DNA of 64,000 nt from assembly GCA_023213395.1 (NCBI GenBank), contig CM041465.1, positions 98,959,741 through 99,023,740 of the forward strand, given 5' to 3'. The notes below the pieces were generated by a model that did no database searches, was not told the DNA's origin, and saw nothing but the letters and a program-made list of their open reading frames with translations. The stretch is from Cycas panzhihuaensis (taxonomy: Eukaryota > Cycadophyta). Made by a program: the position numbers and the translations under genes. Shown here one piece after another: positions 1 to 11,639 of this stretch (position 1 is the stretch's first letter; each line of letters starts with the position of its first letter).

Positions 1-850
1 GAGGTGAGGGACTGAGTTTTGTCCATATGGGCCACCCGTGGGTGGCGCGACCCTATATGAATGTAAAGGGTCCACCCCATAAACCAAAATGTGGTTCCCT
101 TTACTATGCTCCTAAGGCTGAGATGTATAGCCTGGGGGTACGTAAAGAGAAGGACCACTAGACTATGGGGATCCCACATGACTAGTAGTAGGGGTGTTAG
201 TAGGACCTCTAGGCCTACTAGAAAATGCATATGCCACATTAGGAGTGACATGTTGGCTTAACTAGGAAAATATATGCTAACCCCAATATAGAAGAAAGAC
301 ATACTGCGAGAGGGCCCCGAATAGTTGGGATCGTGATGAGGAATAGAAGGTGCAATGGACATCCCTAGGGTAGATGTAAAGATGAAATAGGGTAGATGTG
401 TAGGCATAAAGGGGTTGCTTGTTGCGAGAGATATAGATGCAGATGAAGACAGTAGGATAGGTGTGGATGAAGAAGGTGCCCCACCATGCAAGGCATCTTC
501 AAAGCATCTAGGACGTAATTGAAGATGAGCAGCATAAAAGCACTCGTTAAGAGCTTCAACCACGTCGGTAGGAGGGGTATCCACGCAATCGTAGGAGGTA
601 GACAAGACCTCAAATTAAGTAGATACCTAAGGCAATCCTCATAAGAATCACCACCTGGGTGATGAATCTCAAGAGACGATGGGCCCTCTAGTTATGGAGT
701 AGAGGGATGGGCATTAAGTGGGCAATGTTGATCACCTGAATAGCAAATAGGATCATCACCCTCTTGGGTGGACCTTGGAAAAGATGTGGGGAACTTATGA
801 GCTCCCGAAGTAAAGGCATGATAAGCCCAATCTAAAGGGTATCCTTCCAC
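1..850 (-). pseudogene. Gypsy gag, N-terminal part (element A), broken
   Basis: This is the N-terminal part of a Ty3/gypsy Gag polyprotein, which packages element RNA in the cytoplasm. I place its start at 850, where D and C have ATG and this copy has GTG; the next residues (EGYPLDWAYHA) match both. Downstream come STQEGDDPI, then TPPTDVVEALNECF, shared with D. The left edge, on the minus strand, matches the Gly/Pro-rich stretch of C near 23040-23230 that contains HPYGV and GGPYG-type peptides. The frame is broken by stops and shifts, so no complete product is made. The Gag core domain would lie outside the window. Confidence 0.75.
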
Positions 851-894
851 TGTTAAATCAGAATCCGACGATGGAAGAGGGCGTGTCACGTGAT

Positions 895-968
895 CTTCTA
901 ACAAATGGGACAAACCTCGTAGGCAACGTAAGAAGCATCACATACAAAACTTTCTAATGCGTTAGAAG
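895..968 (-). other. Conserved leader stem, element A
   Basis: On the minus strand the arm CTTCTAAC (968-961) pairs with GTTAGAAG (902-895) just ahead of gag. The same long-range stem stands at the same place in C (22295-22360) and D (42760-42833), while the loop sequence differs. It may be a packaging or dimerisation structure; that role is inference. Confidence 0.5.
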
Positions 969-987
969 AAAAAGAATATAAATATGT

Positions 988-1004
988 GTTGGGGGCTACC
1001 CAAC
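988..1004 (-). other. Conserved small leader hairpin, element A
   Basis: The minus strand reads GTTGGGTAGCCCCCAAC: a GTTGGG/CCCAAC stem with a five-base loop (TAGCC). C and D have the same stem with loop CAACC. It lies between the primer binding site and gag. Confidence 0.5.
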
Positions 1005-1082
1005 GAAAGAGGTAAGTGGAGAAAACTACCAAAAGATAGTAGCATCAACAAAAAGGGATAGGAACTAGCTTCCTTACTAGTA

Positions 1083-1102
1083 GGTCCCCAGTATGGTTGC
1101 CA
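1083..1102 (-). other. Primer binding site, element A
   Basis: Minus strand TGGCAACCATACTGGGGACC begins one base inside the LTR end. It matches TGGCGACCATACTGGGGA in C and TGGTGACCATATTGGGGA in D. The TGGCGACC start fits the tRNA-Arg-type primer known for Tat/Ogre elements. The exact tRNA was not checked. Confidence 0.7.
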
Positions 1103-1103
1103 G

Positions 1104-3915
1104 TGGAAGTGCATCTACAGGATAGTCACTATGCTCAATAGGAATGAAGATGGTCAACAGTTGATGTTGAGGGTATGGATGAGAACCTACAAGCAAAGGG
1201 AACACCATGTAGGGCATCTGTACGCTAGAGCACAAGTTTGGGACTCGCGAATGGAACCCAACTACCTTATAGTAGCTTTCAATCTGAAAGAAAAGGTGCA
1301 TGCAGGGGTAGCCTGGATGGTCTCAAGAGGAAGGTCCTCCCACCCTTGATTGGCCAAAAGAGAAGAAGAGGAATCCTCGATGGGTTTTCCTATGACGAAG
1401 GAAAACAAAGGTGATAGGGTATAGGCAAAGGGCCTAGGATGAATGTGAGTAAGCTTCCCTAGATTATTTGGTTTAGATAAATACAACTAATGGAAGAAGT
1501 AAAGAGATGGACTAAAGGCAACTCTCTCATTTTCTCTCTCTTTCACTCAATATGCAAAGGACAAGAGAAAGCAAAAGGAAGTACAAGTGTTTCGCATGTA
1601 AGCAAGCAAGCTAGACGAAATGCATGTATGGGTATTTTCACGATGGATAGGATAAAGGAGGAGGAATGTATTTCCTACTATGCCCTTTCCTATAAAAAGC
1701 AAACATGTGACGTTCTTATGTAAAATATGCAAGTGGCTAATTAATTTCTCCTTTTTACTCTTATGTAACCTATTAGATTAATATAATAAATTCTGTACAA
1801 AAGCAAAAAAAGAAAAAGGGGTGATGGGAAAGAGGGACGCACTGAAAGTGTGGCAGTCGATGAAGGGCCTTGCTTGTGTGCAATATACGCCCTCTCACCA
1901 ATCGGTTAATGTATGATCAAGGTTGATCACGCAAGATAGGGGCTTCCTTACCTTCCCCTTATAAGAGATAAGCGGGATGGAAAAGATAAGGGAAGCAAAT
2001 GAAATGAAAGAGAAAAGGAGGGTAAGGGCTTACCCTAAACTAGACGTCCTTTCTCTTCATGGATGTTGCTTTGAACTTGCACACATAAGAGCTTCTCCCT
2101 TCTAAGAAGGGGCTACAAGAAAGCTATATGTATGCAAATATATGTAATGTGAATGCTAAAACATTATATTTAAATTAAAGTAACTACTACTGCAAACAAC
2201 TCAACTTTCTTAAAGTAAACCACACATGTCAAGCAAGAAAAATGGAAGGGTAGCCTCTGGATGGAAAAACCCTCTGCTAAAGTTCTCCAAAAGATTTAGG
2301 TATAGCAAGTTAGGGGTATGTGGCAGTTTGTGGACAACCAACAAGCATGAGAATGTGTGGGGCAAGATGTTGGAGAGATACTAAGTTAACAGAGTCACTA
2401 TGGATAACGATCTGTCACACAAGTCTCACCAAAGACCTTAAGGGATACCCGGCAAAGTTAGGGGCATGAAGGAGGCCCAAAAGAGGGGCGTGCAGGACTA
2501 GAATTAGCACAATAAGGGCTACGTACACTAATATCTAGCACATGCCAAGACTCCACCTTTTTCTAGTTAACTCAAGGAAAGCATTAGCGCAGGAGAAGAA
2601 AGATGGGAAGGGGTTTACCCTTGGGGAGTAGGTCTGAGTGGGATGGATCCCTTCTTGCTCCCTTCACCTAGTCTTTATGAGCCTTCTCTCGCTACTTTCT
2701 TGAAGAAAACTAGTGGAGAAATGGGGTGAAAATCTAAGAGTACAGAGTTAAACTCAAAGAAAGACAATTTTTACTATAGCCAAAAGGGAAGAGAGTAGGA
2801 AAATATACTTAAAAATGAGTCTAATATGGAAAGAATACATATAAAATTCTAAAAATAAGACAAAGGTACCTACTGGGCTAAGTCTAGGGTAGATTTTCCC
2901 CTGTAACCAGCAAGAAAGAGGAGGTCCTATAGGGTTTATAGGAGGTTTCCTTAAGAAAGGCTATGGAAGACACTTGCTGAGGTGTATTTGAAGGAGAACC
3001 ACAAAAATCTTGTTTGAAAGTACTTGGAGGAGGGCCTCCCACCACGGAGAAGAGCTGTTGCAAGTGGGTCCTGAGCTAGAGTAGTAGGAAACGTAGGATT
3101 GCAGACGTACCTATGGAAGGGAGGAGGAAAAGAGCAGAAATGCAGCAGTAGAATATTAAGTTGGAGAGCTAAGAGATGTGAAATGATGAACTTTTTGGGA
3201 TTTATACCCATATCAACCCTAATCGAGTGTTTAGGGCATGAATAGGGTTGAGTTGAGCACGTGGGCCATGTGACAATTCTACGAAAAAGGTAAGAATTTC
3301 CATGGCATATATAAAAAATAAGTTGTATCAGTCAAGACTACAATAAACTTCGCGAGAAACTTTATGGTACCGCTTAGTTTATAGTAGTGTAAATGTAAAG
3401 CTAGAATGGCAATGATTAGGGTTCTTGGAGCCCTAAAAGAGGTACATCAGGCCTTAGGAGGGGCTGGCCCTCTTGTCCAGGTGGCTAGGGTCAGTCTGGG
3501 AGGCATATGAACTAGACCTAATAAAGTATCAAGGGCTAAAGTTCCTAGAAAGGTCATGACAGGGACACAGGCTCAAGGTATGAGCAGATCATACTAGTTT
3601 AGTGAGGCTTAAGGCGATGTGGAGGTGGCGCAGAGGGTCGTAGAGTCCTATGGCGATGCCTACCTTACAGAAATATAGGGGATGCCTACCTTACAGAAAT
3701 ATAGGTCCCATGGGTTGTCATAGGCTCACAATATGACAAACAGCATGATCAAGCAAATGAATGCAAGGTGATCATACAAATGAAGTTGTCAGTCATGCAG
3801 TAAGGCAATACTTCTGTCAACCTTTCTAAGGAAACAGTAAAAGTGAAAAGGGAGAAGCATACCTATGCTTACCTGAGTTGACCTATCCATATCCATTCCC
3901 GGTAGCCAGGAAACA
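1104..3915 (-). repeat. 5' LTR of gypsy element A (2812 bp)
   Basis: The minus strand starts TGTTTCCTGGCTACC at 3915 and ends just before the primer site at 1104. It aligns along its length with solo LTR E (59449-62213) and with the LTRs of C, D, G and H. Shared landmarks include the palindromic AAACTT/GGTACC cluster near 3340-3395, a TATA box near 3201, and a splice-donor-like GGTAAGGAAGCCCC block near 1950 on the minus strand. Short ORFs inside it are not conserved and are treated as non-coding. Confidence 0.85.
3201..3207 (-). promoter_or_regulatory. LTR TATA box, element A
   Basis: The minus strand reads GGGTATAAATCCC, with CGATTAGGGTTG (a telo-box-like core) a short way upstream and the AAACTT/GGTACC cluster about 140-190 bp upstream. 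The same order is seen in LTRs D and E. Confidence 0.55.
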
Positions 3916-5010
3916 CATATATCATAGCTAAATCTCAGAGACAACCCTTTGCTGATAGTCAATGAAAATGGAGTTACCCTCTTCAATTGGTACACTCTGA
4001 TCTATATGGACTAATACCCATTCCATCATTAAAGTAGAAATTATATTATATATCCTTCATTGATAATTTTACTAGGAAAGTGTGGGTGTCTTTCTTGACT
4101 AGGAAAGATGAGGCATTTGGTATCTTTAAAGCTTTTAAAGCTCACATTAAAAAGAAGTCAGGTTATCAAATTAAATGTCTCTAAACAGATAATGATGGAG
4201 AATATACCTTTACTAAGTGTAAAACCTATCTACGGGACAATAACATCAAGCATCATACTACAATAGCAGGCACCCCCAACAAAATGGAGTTGTTGAGTGC
4301 ATAAACAGGCCTATTATGAATATGGCTTGAGCTATGTTGGTTTATAAAAATATACGTACTTACTTATGGGCGAAAGTAATTTAGACAACTATTTATTGCA
4401 TGAATGCTATCAACCCATCTAAAGGAGGAACTTCTCCTAATGAAAAGTGGACTGGATAGGCCCCTACTACCTACCAACTCAAAATATTTAGCTCAATATG
4501 TTATACCCATATATTAGATGGAGATAGAAATAAACTCTAGACTAGGGCACTTAAAGGCATATTTGTTGGATACCCTATGGATAAGAAAGGGTATAAGGTT
4601 TTTATACCTTTATAGTAGAAGATTATCATCACTAGTGACATGGTGTGTGCTAAAATAGATGATCAATTATTACAATTTGACTCTAAAATACCAAACTGTC
4701 ATTACTATCATGCTACTCAATATGATGTATAGATTCTAATTTTTTGTTTTTTGGGAGACACACAAGAGTTACTCAAACTATTAGAATCTGATAATAAAGC
4801 CATGGAGGATAGTAGATATGACTCTTAACCTATAAGTATACATCATGCACCACCATTTAAGAATAATAGAGTTGATAGAGGTAAAGCAGTAGTAGATGGA
4901 CCATGCTCCCTAGATGTGTCAATATCATCCTCAATAAATATGTAAAATGATCCTTTTTAGGATCCAAATGAAGACTATATAGTTAGATAAATTAAGACAT
5001 CATTCCCAAA
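3916..5010 (+). pseudogene. Copia integrase (B0), N-terminally cut and broken
   Basis: This is the integrase part of a copia Pol protein, which joins element cDNA to the chromosome. The reading QLVHSDLYGLIPIPS near 3985-4025 carries the first catalytic Asp. TDNDGEYT near 4190-4210 carries the second, and GVVECINRPIMNMA near 4290-4320 the catalytic Glu. A C-terminal stretch (GIFVGYPMDKKGYKVFIP) follows near 4555-4610. All three catalytic residues are present, but stop codons interrupt the frame repeatedly. The zinc-binding start is cut by insertion of element A at 3916. The same gene in B1 and B2 is on the minus strand. Confidence 0.82.
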
Positions 5011-5062
5011 TCAAGGTTCTCGTGAAGCCCGCCAACTAAATAAGGATATATAACCTAATGAG

Positions 5063-6010
5063 GTGGGTAAAAATAGCACTCAAAGTGCTTATAGAGACAA
5101 GATACAAGAATCACTTTTCATTGAGTTAGAACCAGTAGAATTGCATCTTGCTCTCAATGAAGAGCCCCCTTTATACCAAGAAGCTATAAAACATACAGCT
5201 TGGAGGAACGTTATGAATGGAGAGTATCAATCTCTTATAAAAAATAATACATGGGAGCTCGTCAACCTATTACTTAGAAGAAAGGTAGTTCAAAACAAAT
5301 GGGTGCACAAAAATAAATACAGATCTGATGGCACCCTTGAAAAACACAAGGTGAGGTTAGTAGCAAAGGGATTCACATAAAGGAAAGGCATCGACTACAC
5401 TGAAGTCTTTACACCTACAACTAAGTGGCCTATAATTAGAACTCTTAAGGCATTGGCAGCTCAAGAAGGTTGGAAGATTCACTAGTTTGATATAACAACT
5501 ATATTTCTTAGTGATGATCTTGAAGAAGAAATCTATATGGCTTAGCCTGAAGGATTTAAGATTGCTAGTCTAGAGCATAAGGTATGTAGGCTCAAAAGGT
5601 TCTTGTATGGCCTTAAACAAGCCCCTCATGCTTGGTTCACTAAGTTGTCAGAAAGAATGAGGTAACTTGGATATGAGATTTATGACTACCAGGATGTTGA
5701 TGTAACATTATTCATTAAATGCCAAAAAGATAAAGTCATTTATCTCTTAATCTTTATGGACGATATGCTTATAACATGGAACATTGAATAAGCAATTAGC
5801 TAGCTAAAGAAGGACTTAGCTAAAATATTCAAACTGTCTAACCTTGGATTGATGAAATACTACTTGGGGATTGAAGTCACTTAAAAGGATAGAAAAATCT
5901 TTCTTTTCAAGAAAAGTATATCAATGATCTTCTAATAAAGTTTTAGTTAGAAGATACTCGGACTATAACCACTCCAATGGAACCCAATGTCAAACTGAGA
6001 GCTGATGGGG
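5063..6010 (+). pseudogene. Copia reverse transcriptase (B0), broken
   Basis: The copia RT domain copies element RNA into cDNA. The N-terminal part is open from 5063 to 5380 and contains AWRNVMNGEYQSLIKNNTWE, NKWVHKNKYRSDGTLEKHK and VRLVAKGFT, the hallmark start of copia RT. The catalytic box reads FMDDML at 5752-5769. The connection YYLGIEVT follows near 5860-5880. Stops in the second half (for example after VAKGFT) make it non-functional. It aligns with 45658-44640 (B2) and 15200-14061 (B1) on the other strand. Confidence 0.85.
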
Positions 6011-6149
6011 ATGATTGAGAGACAAACACAATACTTTACAGGTAGCTTGTAGGTAATCTCATCTATACTACTAATACAAGACCTGATATTATACACTTTA
6101 TTGACATTCTTGCTCATTACATGACAAATCCTAAGTAGAGTTATCAAGT

Positions 6150-6670
6150 GCAAGAGTGCAAGTGTTGAGGTACCTTAAGACAACTAATAAGTATGGTATG
6201 TTATATGAACCTAATGAAAAGTTTAAATTATATACATACACATACTAAGATATTGCCAGAGATAAAGATAGAGAGATCCACATTAAGGTATATAACATTT
6301 CTTGGAATAGCACCAATATCATAGAGATCTAGATGGCATAAGAGAATTACTGATTCAACTGCCAAAATTGAATATATTATTGCTTCTAAGACTAGTGAGG
6401 GGGTGATATGGCTTAGGAAATTATTAGAAACATTAAATATCACCCAAACAAGTCCTATTAGCCTTTATGTGGATAATCAATTAGCAATCCATATGGCAAA
6501 AAATCCTATATTTCATGATTGTACCAAGTATATAAGTACGAAAGTCTATAGGATTTAAGAACTAGTTCATGCCAATATAATTCAACTAGAATACTGTCCT
6601 ACAGTAGATCAAGTGGTTTATATCTTCACCAAACTACTACAAAGGGTGAAGTTTAAATAGTTCCATAGAT
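6150..6670 (+). pseudogene. Copia RNase H (B0), broken
   Basis: This follows RT in the same element and would degrade the RNA strand after cDNA synthesis. Readable pieces in more than one frame correspond to the B2 RNase H (YTDSNF..., SGYVTFFGTAPISWRS), then LYVDNQLAIHMAKNPIFHD near 6465-6520. It ends near the conserved VADIFTK-like peptide (about 6620). Frameshifts and stops are present. Confidence 0.75.
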
Positions 6671-7120
6671 AGCTCAGCTTTTGGGCCTCCATCTCTGACT
6701 GATTATAGGAGATGACAAAAGGATCTTCATACTCTATTCCATTCATGAAAACTACTTATAGGTGTAAAAGAATAAGAGTAAGTCTCTACTCTATCCTATT
6801 TGTGAAAACCCCTTGTGTTCATAGAAGGATAAGGGTTGTATTAGTCTTGGAAAATTAGAACCCATGAAATCCCGAAAGGGTATAGGGGATGACCAAATGG
6901 TGTATGGAGACTCGATAGATCAAGCTACATATTTATGTTGCTTAGCTATTAGACTACATTAAGAGTCACCTTAGCTATTTTGATCTAAGGGGCTATAGAT
7001 CTTAGAAACTTCATGGGTTTTTATTCCCCATGAGAATTTTCTCATAAAAGTGTCAATGTAATAATGACTCTCAATTAAAGACCTCATAGAATAGATTTTA
7101 TCATAATGACCTTTTACCAT
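6671..7120 (+). repeat. Copia B0 3' tail with GGGGTTTTC-type repeats
   Basis: This non-coding stretch between RNase H and the polypurine tract holds two imperfect units of about 57 bp with the core TGAAAACCCC (about 6740-6830). The same array stands in B1 (about 13340-13470) and B2 (about 43890-44040), so it is a family feature. No conserved ORF was found. Confidence 0.5.
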
Positions 7121-7430
7121 TAAAGGGGAGATTAATGGATGTTAATGCATCAGGTCATTAGATTAATTACATTAAGGTAACTTTAGGTTATCTAAATTAC
7201 ATAGTTAAATGTAATTTCTTTTACATTTATGTGTAATTTTGAGATCATGTCAGGAGGCAAGAAACTCCTTTGGAAACCCTAATACACATCCTCTGTTATA
7301 TAAGGCCGAATGTAAATAGAAGAATAATAATTCTCACCTCTCATTTTTGCTCTCAATCTTTTTCTCTCTATTTTGCTCTTATTATGTGCCATTGATTTGG
7401 TGTAGTAGAGTGTGACCACTAGATCCTTCA
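7121..7430 (+). repeat. Polypurine tract and 3' LTR of copia B0
   Basis: TAAAGGGGAGAT (7121-7132) is the polypurine tract. The LTR runs 7133-7430 and ends CTAGATCCTTCA, aligning with the B1 and B2 LTRs (shared GGTTAATG near the start, then CCTAATGCTCACCC-like and TTCTCACCTCT blocks). The expected TG start is decayed. The five bases after it are CCCAA, the predicted target duplication. Confidence 0.75.
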
Positions 7431-7790
7431 CCCAACAATTTCCACCCAACTCACCTATGCAATACCTAACTACCTAGGGAGTGTATCCATTCATAGGAGC
7501 TAGCCATCCTGAGGCTATCATCTCCCCTTTCTCTTAGCCCACCTTTTCCATTTCATAGTTGCATAAGAATATTGATGTGTATAAGGAGAATAATATATTG
7601 ATTATTGTTATTTTTCTTTTGTTATAAAGAAGTAAACTTTTATTTTCACCAAGGTAGAATACACACATAGGGTTATATGTACATATATATGCATATATTT
7701 TTGCTTAAAAGGGTTTACTTGTGCTTACCATAGCATAAGAACAGTTACCTCTTCACATAAGTGAGGTCACACCATGGTAAAGAGGTACTA

Positions 7791-7847
<57 letters not shown>

Positions 7848-9008
7848 CTGCCTTCTTTTAGTTTCATTATTTTATTTTTGTTTTTACTTTTATTTGCTTT
7901 AAAACATTTTAGGGAAGGTAAGGAAGCCCCTCTCAAGCTTTACTTACAACACCCACTACGGCAAGGGAGGCAAGGTTGCCGATAAGGAGGACGTCTAGAG
8001 AAGGGACATGTCGCTTTATTAATCGATGCATTTCCAGGTGCACTCCATCTAATCTTTCCTCTCTTCACTCCTTTCACTTCCCTTTCACCTTTGAATAGAA
8101 CATATATCAAAAGGGAAAAGAATGTTATTTGGGCTTCTTTTGTGTATTTACATATCACATTAGGAAGGAAAAGTATAAAATCAACTGAGTATCTTTTTCT
8201 CTTTTTCTCCTGCACTATAAACTAAGTGTTGCATGTCTCTACTTGTTGCATATTAAAAGGACAAAAGGAAAGTGTACTTAATTCCTTTCTTACACTAACA
8301 AGAAATATTATTACATCTTTCTCATTAATTACATTGATAAAGGAAATAGTTGTATATATATAGTCATTGTATCCTCACTTTTCCTTCTCATCTCTTTAAA
8401 TAACCTTTTTGAGAAAAAGGAAAAGAGAGTGAGAGAGAGTAGTTGGTTTAATTTGATAGCATCTCTTGCTTACAACATAAACATTACAACAATAAAACAT
8501 TACACTAATTGTCGATTAGAAATAAACCTACATTATAATAAACAAACACCAACCCATCTTCCATCTCCTCATAACCCAAGGAGAAACCCCTAAAACCTAG
8601 TTGTTTCCATTATATTTGAAACTAAATATACCCTCACACACTTCCAATAGCAATCACTCCTTCCTCTTGCTTCTAGGCTTCTTTTCCATAAGGAACCATT
8701 ACCCTTCCATCTCCCCCTAAAAAGAAGGCCCTTTTTTCCTTTCTCACTCACCTTAAGGGTATGAGAGTCCATCTACAATTACTTGACAAGCTGAGGACAT
8801 CCCTTTGCCCCAAACCAATTGTATGAAGGTACTCAGAGAAAAGGGAAGGTCATAGTGTTATTTTTGGGTCCCTCAACCTATGTTCTAATATGCAGATTCC
8901 CTTTAAAGGGAACCTATCCCACTTTTGAGGTTTCTAGGCCCCTATTATAATTATAGTGCCAGCTTAGGAGCTCTCATCCATAGTGACCCCCTAGAGGTGC
9001 ACTTCTAG
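7431..9008 (+). mobile_element. Gypsy LTR I, 3' part
   Basis: The sequence resumes in the middle of a gypsy LTR right after copia B0. GAGCTAGCCATCCTGAGGCTA (7497-7517) matches the LTR of C near 21190, and GGGAAGGTAAGGAAGCCCCT near 7912 matches the block near 21533. It ends CCCTAGAGGTGCACTTCTA, the same terminus as LTR H read on the other strand. No primer site follows, so it is a solo or 3' LTR whose first half lies left of the window, beyond elements B0 and A. There is no conserved ORF. Confidence 0.65.
7791..7842 (+). repeat. (CT)n(CA)n microsatellite
   Basis: About 8 CT units are followed by about 18 CA units inside gypsy LTR I. It creates low-complexity translated ORFs on both strands that are not genes. 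Confidence 0.95.
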
Positions 9009-10877
9009 CAAGCAAGAAATACATAACATTTTATTTACTTCTCTTTGTCTTATAAATAAATACATTAACTTTGTTTTGTCAAGGCATATATACATATATA
9101 CATATCTTACTTATAGGAGATATCATTTCTCTTATGTTACAGGTTGAGGGCTTCCTTTGTAAAGTAAAGCAACATATTACAAAAGGTAATGTTTCACTTG
9201 CTTCGAGTTCATTTCCATTTTGTCTTATTGCTTTCTTTCATTATTTCATAGTTGGAGAAAGTAAGTAAACCCTACTTAGAGCTTAAGGGAAGGTAAGGAA
9301 GCCCCTCCCTCCAACTCTAATAACTCTTGCAGCAACCAAAGGAAGTGGAGACATCGACAACTTATGGGAGTGCATTGTAAGGAGCAGTAATAAGAGGCAC
9401 AATGAAGGACGACATTAAACTTCATAACCAGGTGCATTCTTCTCTATATACATTTCTTCTCTTCCTTTACTCCCATATTCTACCTTTTCTTTTATAAATA
9501 GGAAAAAAAGAAGAATTAAAAATCTTCTTTATTGAGTAGTTTCCTTGATTGCATGTTACAAAGGGAAGAGACAAAAGGAGTATATCATTTGTATTTACTC
9601 TAGGAATATTTGGTAGATCCCTAATCATTGAAAGAAAGGTAATCTCCCTCCTACTGGAAGGGAGGTATAGTCACTAGAAGTAATGTTGGGATAATACCTA
9701 ATGTATATTTGTTGAAGTACACCTAGGGCCCCTCAAAGTCACCTTTGGGGATTCCTAAGGTACCTTGGCAAACATAACAATTGCCATAAGCCACCTAATA
9801 TACCAATGGACTATTATTAAGGTACATGCACATTTATTACTTTTATTTTTTTAATACTAATTTGAATTATTAGCAGGTTAGGTTGAGGCACTTGCTACCT
9901 CCTCAAAATCTCTTATAAAAGGGGTGAGAATACCTCCTTGGTGTTTTCTAACACTACTCTCGATTCAATCATATTTATTTACTCTAAAGAGCTACAATGC
10001 ACTCATCAAAATAAATGTGCTACTCTGCACCTCGTTTGTCCTTCAAGTAATACCTTGCATTACACTTTTTTCCTTCCCTCGTTCTACATTTTAGCCTTAT
10101 TGCATTCACTTGAAGGTAAAGGAGAGCGAGGGGGCAAAAAAGGAAAAAATTGCATGTTGGCTTATATACTATTTTAGTCTTTTGCATATTTCACTTCTTT
10201 GGGAAACAATTATCCTCGCATGAGACTACAACTCTGCCTCAAACATGCAAAAAGAGACCAAACCATATCCTGTCAATATAGAAAGTTTAAACTCAAAAGA
10301 CCATTTCATTCTCTTTGGAGACTTAAGAAGAGCCCACAATGTAGTCACCATAAGATATCCACGACTTTCCTCCACTCCTCTTCCATCACACCCTGGTACC
10401 ATCTTGCTCTTCTTATTATACAAGAAGAATTTGTAACTTAGTTTCTTTTAAATAGTTGTGATATTATCTCCTTGTGATCTCAACACTTGAAACCCTACCC
10501 CTTTAATGATAAACTCCTAAACTCTGAGTAGACCCATTAGAGTCATTGCTCATTTTGTCATCACTCTACTTCTTCTTCACTTATCTCCTTTTTCAAAAGG
10601 AGATCTAGCTCCTCTTCTCTCCCTCTTAGGATAGGAGATCTCTATTTAGGCTATTTAGTAGCCTGAAGACACCTCATTGCCCTATTTGAATCAAGAGAGA
10701 TATTTAGAGGAAAAGAGAAGGATAACGCATGAGGTGCATGTCCCTGAACCTACGTTCCAATGCAAGATGCCCTTTGAGGATGATGTATCCTTCCTCAAGA
10801 TCTCTAGACCTTTGTAACCTTAGTATATATCTAGAGTGCCTCACCCATAGTGGCCCCCATTAGGTGTGCCTCTAATA
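9009..10877 (+). mobile_element. Gypsy LTR J, 3' part
   Basis: A second copy of the 3' portion of the same LTR follows LTR I head to tail. It has the GGGAAGGTAAGGAAGCCCCT block again at about 9290 and ends CATTAGGTGTGCCTCTAATA near 10877. No primer binding site follows. J starts mid-LTR at the point where I ends, so I (with its load of B0 and A) probably inserted into J; the first half of J would then be left of the window. Short ORFs (for example 9938-10177, 10199-10441) are not conserved in other copies. Confidence 0.55.
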
Positions 10878-11639
10878 ACACAAGTTTCGATATGATATAT
10901 ATCAAAATTATGACCAAAGAAAAATATAGAGTTAGTTTTGGTTCTTAATAATATAATAAGTACATTTAAAACTAAAAAGAATAAATATTTTATTCATTGT
11001 ATAGTATTTACTAATGTTAGGTTTATTAATTAATTCTTCATTGTTTTATTAAAATAATAAATTAATTAACTACATGTTTGGACTGAGTGGAAGATGCTCT
11101 TTCTAAGCGACTGCTAGTGAACACTAGTAGGTGAGAATAGATGAAGATTGTGGTGATTAAATAAATAAGTGATTTCTATAATTAATAACAAAATCATTTA
11201 GTCAATATAATATGCTCTATTTATAAGTAATGCATACAAATTCTATTATTTACGTACTTAGTGTAAAGGATTAATCAGTAAGTGTTAAAGATCATTAAAT
11301 AGATAAACTATTATATCAAACATAAAGCTTTTGTATTTGATAAAGAAGGTGAATGCCATTCAAATCATAAAGGATTGGTTTACATCCCCAAAAGTAAAAA
11401 AATTAAGAAAAATAGACATAGAAGGAAGGGCATTTGAGTATAAAAATAGACTTCAAATATGAGGCATTCACATAGTTAACTTCTAATATATTTGAGAAGA
11501 ATGAGTAGGAAACTAATGAATGCCATTACTAAGGTATATGATTATGCTTATGAATAAGAGGCAACTAGTCTAAGAGTCTATAAAGAGCCCAAGCATGAGT
11601 AAATAGGTGTACTACTGTATGTAAATATAATATGTTATC
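10878..11639. other. AT-rich spacer, unassigned
   Basis: About 760 bp of AT-rich sequence between the end of gypsy LTR J and the end of gypsy LTR H. I find no LTR similarity, no polypurine tract or primer site and no ORF of note. It may be the oldest, pre-insertion sequence of the locus, or a decayed element no longer recognisable. A 14-base palindrome CTAGTGAACACTAG lies near 11131. Confidence 0.4.

Larger units (their letters stand above)
1..3915 (-). mobile_element. Gypsy element A (Tat type), 5' LTR, leader and gag start; truncated by the window edge
   Basis: On the minus strand this stretch reads LTR (3915 to 1104), primer binding site, leader, then gag running off the left edge. It aligns by eye with the 5' parts of elements C (19603 on) and D (39652 on). 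The outer LTR end reads TGTTTCCTGGCTACC on the minus strand and abuts Ty1/copia integrase sequence at 3916, so A was inserted into copia copy B0. The other end of A and the 5' half of B0 must lie left of the window. Confidence 0.88.
3916..7430 (+). mobile_element. Ty1/copia element B0, 3' half
   Basis: This copy runs from the zinc-binding region of integrase through RT, RNase H, 3' tail and polypurine tract to a 3' LTR. It is collinear with B1 and B2 on the opposite strand. It is cut at 3916 exactly at the outer end of gypsy LTR A and ends at 7430, where gypsy LTR sequence resumes. It is more diverged from B1 and B2 than they are from each other, so probably older or from a sister subfamily. 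Many stops show it is dead. Confidence 0.88.

Noticed and set aside
7745-7985. ORFs rich in Cys-Val or Thr-His
   Set aside because: They are translations of the CT/CA microsatellite.
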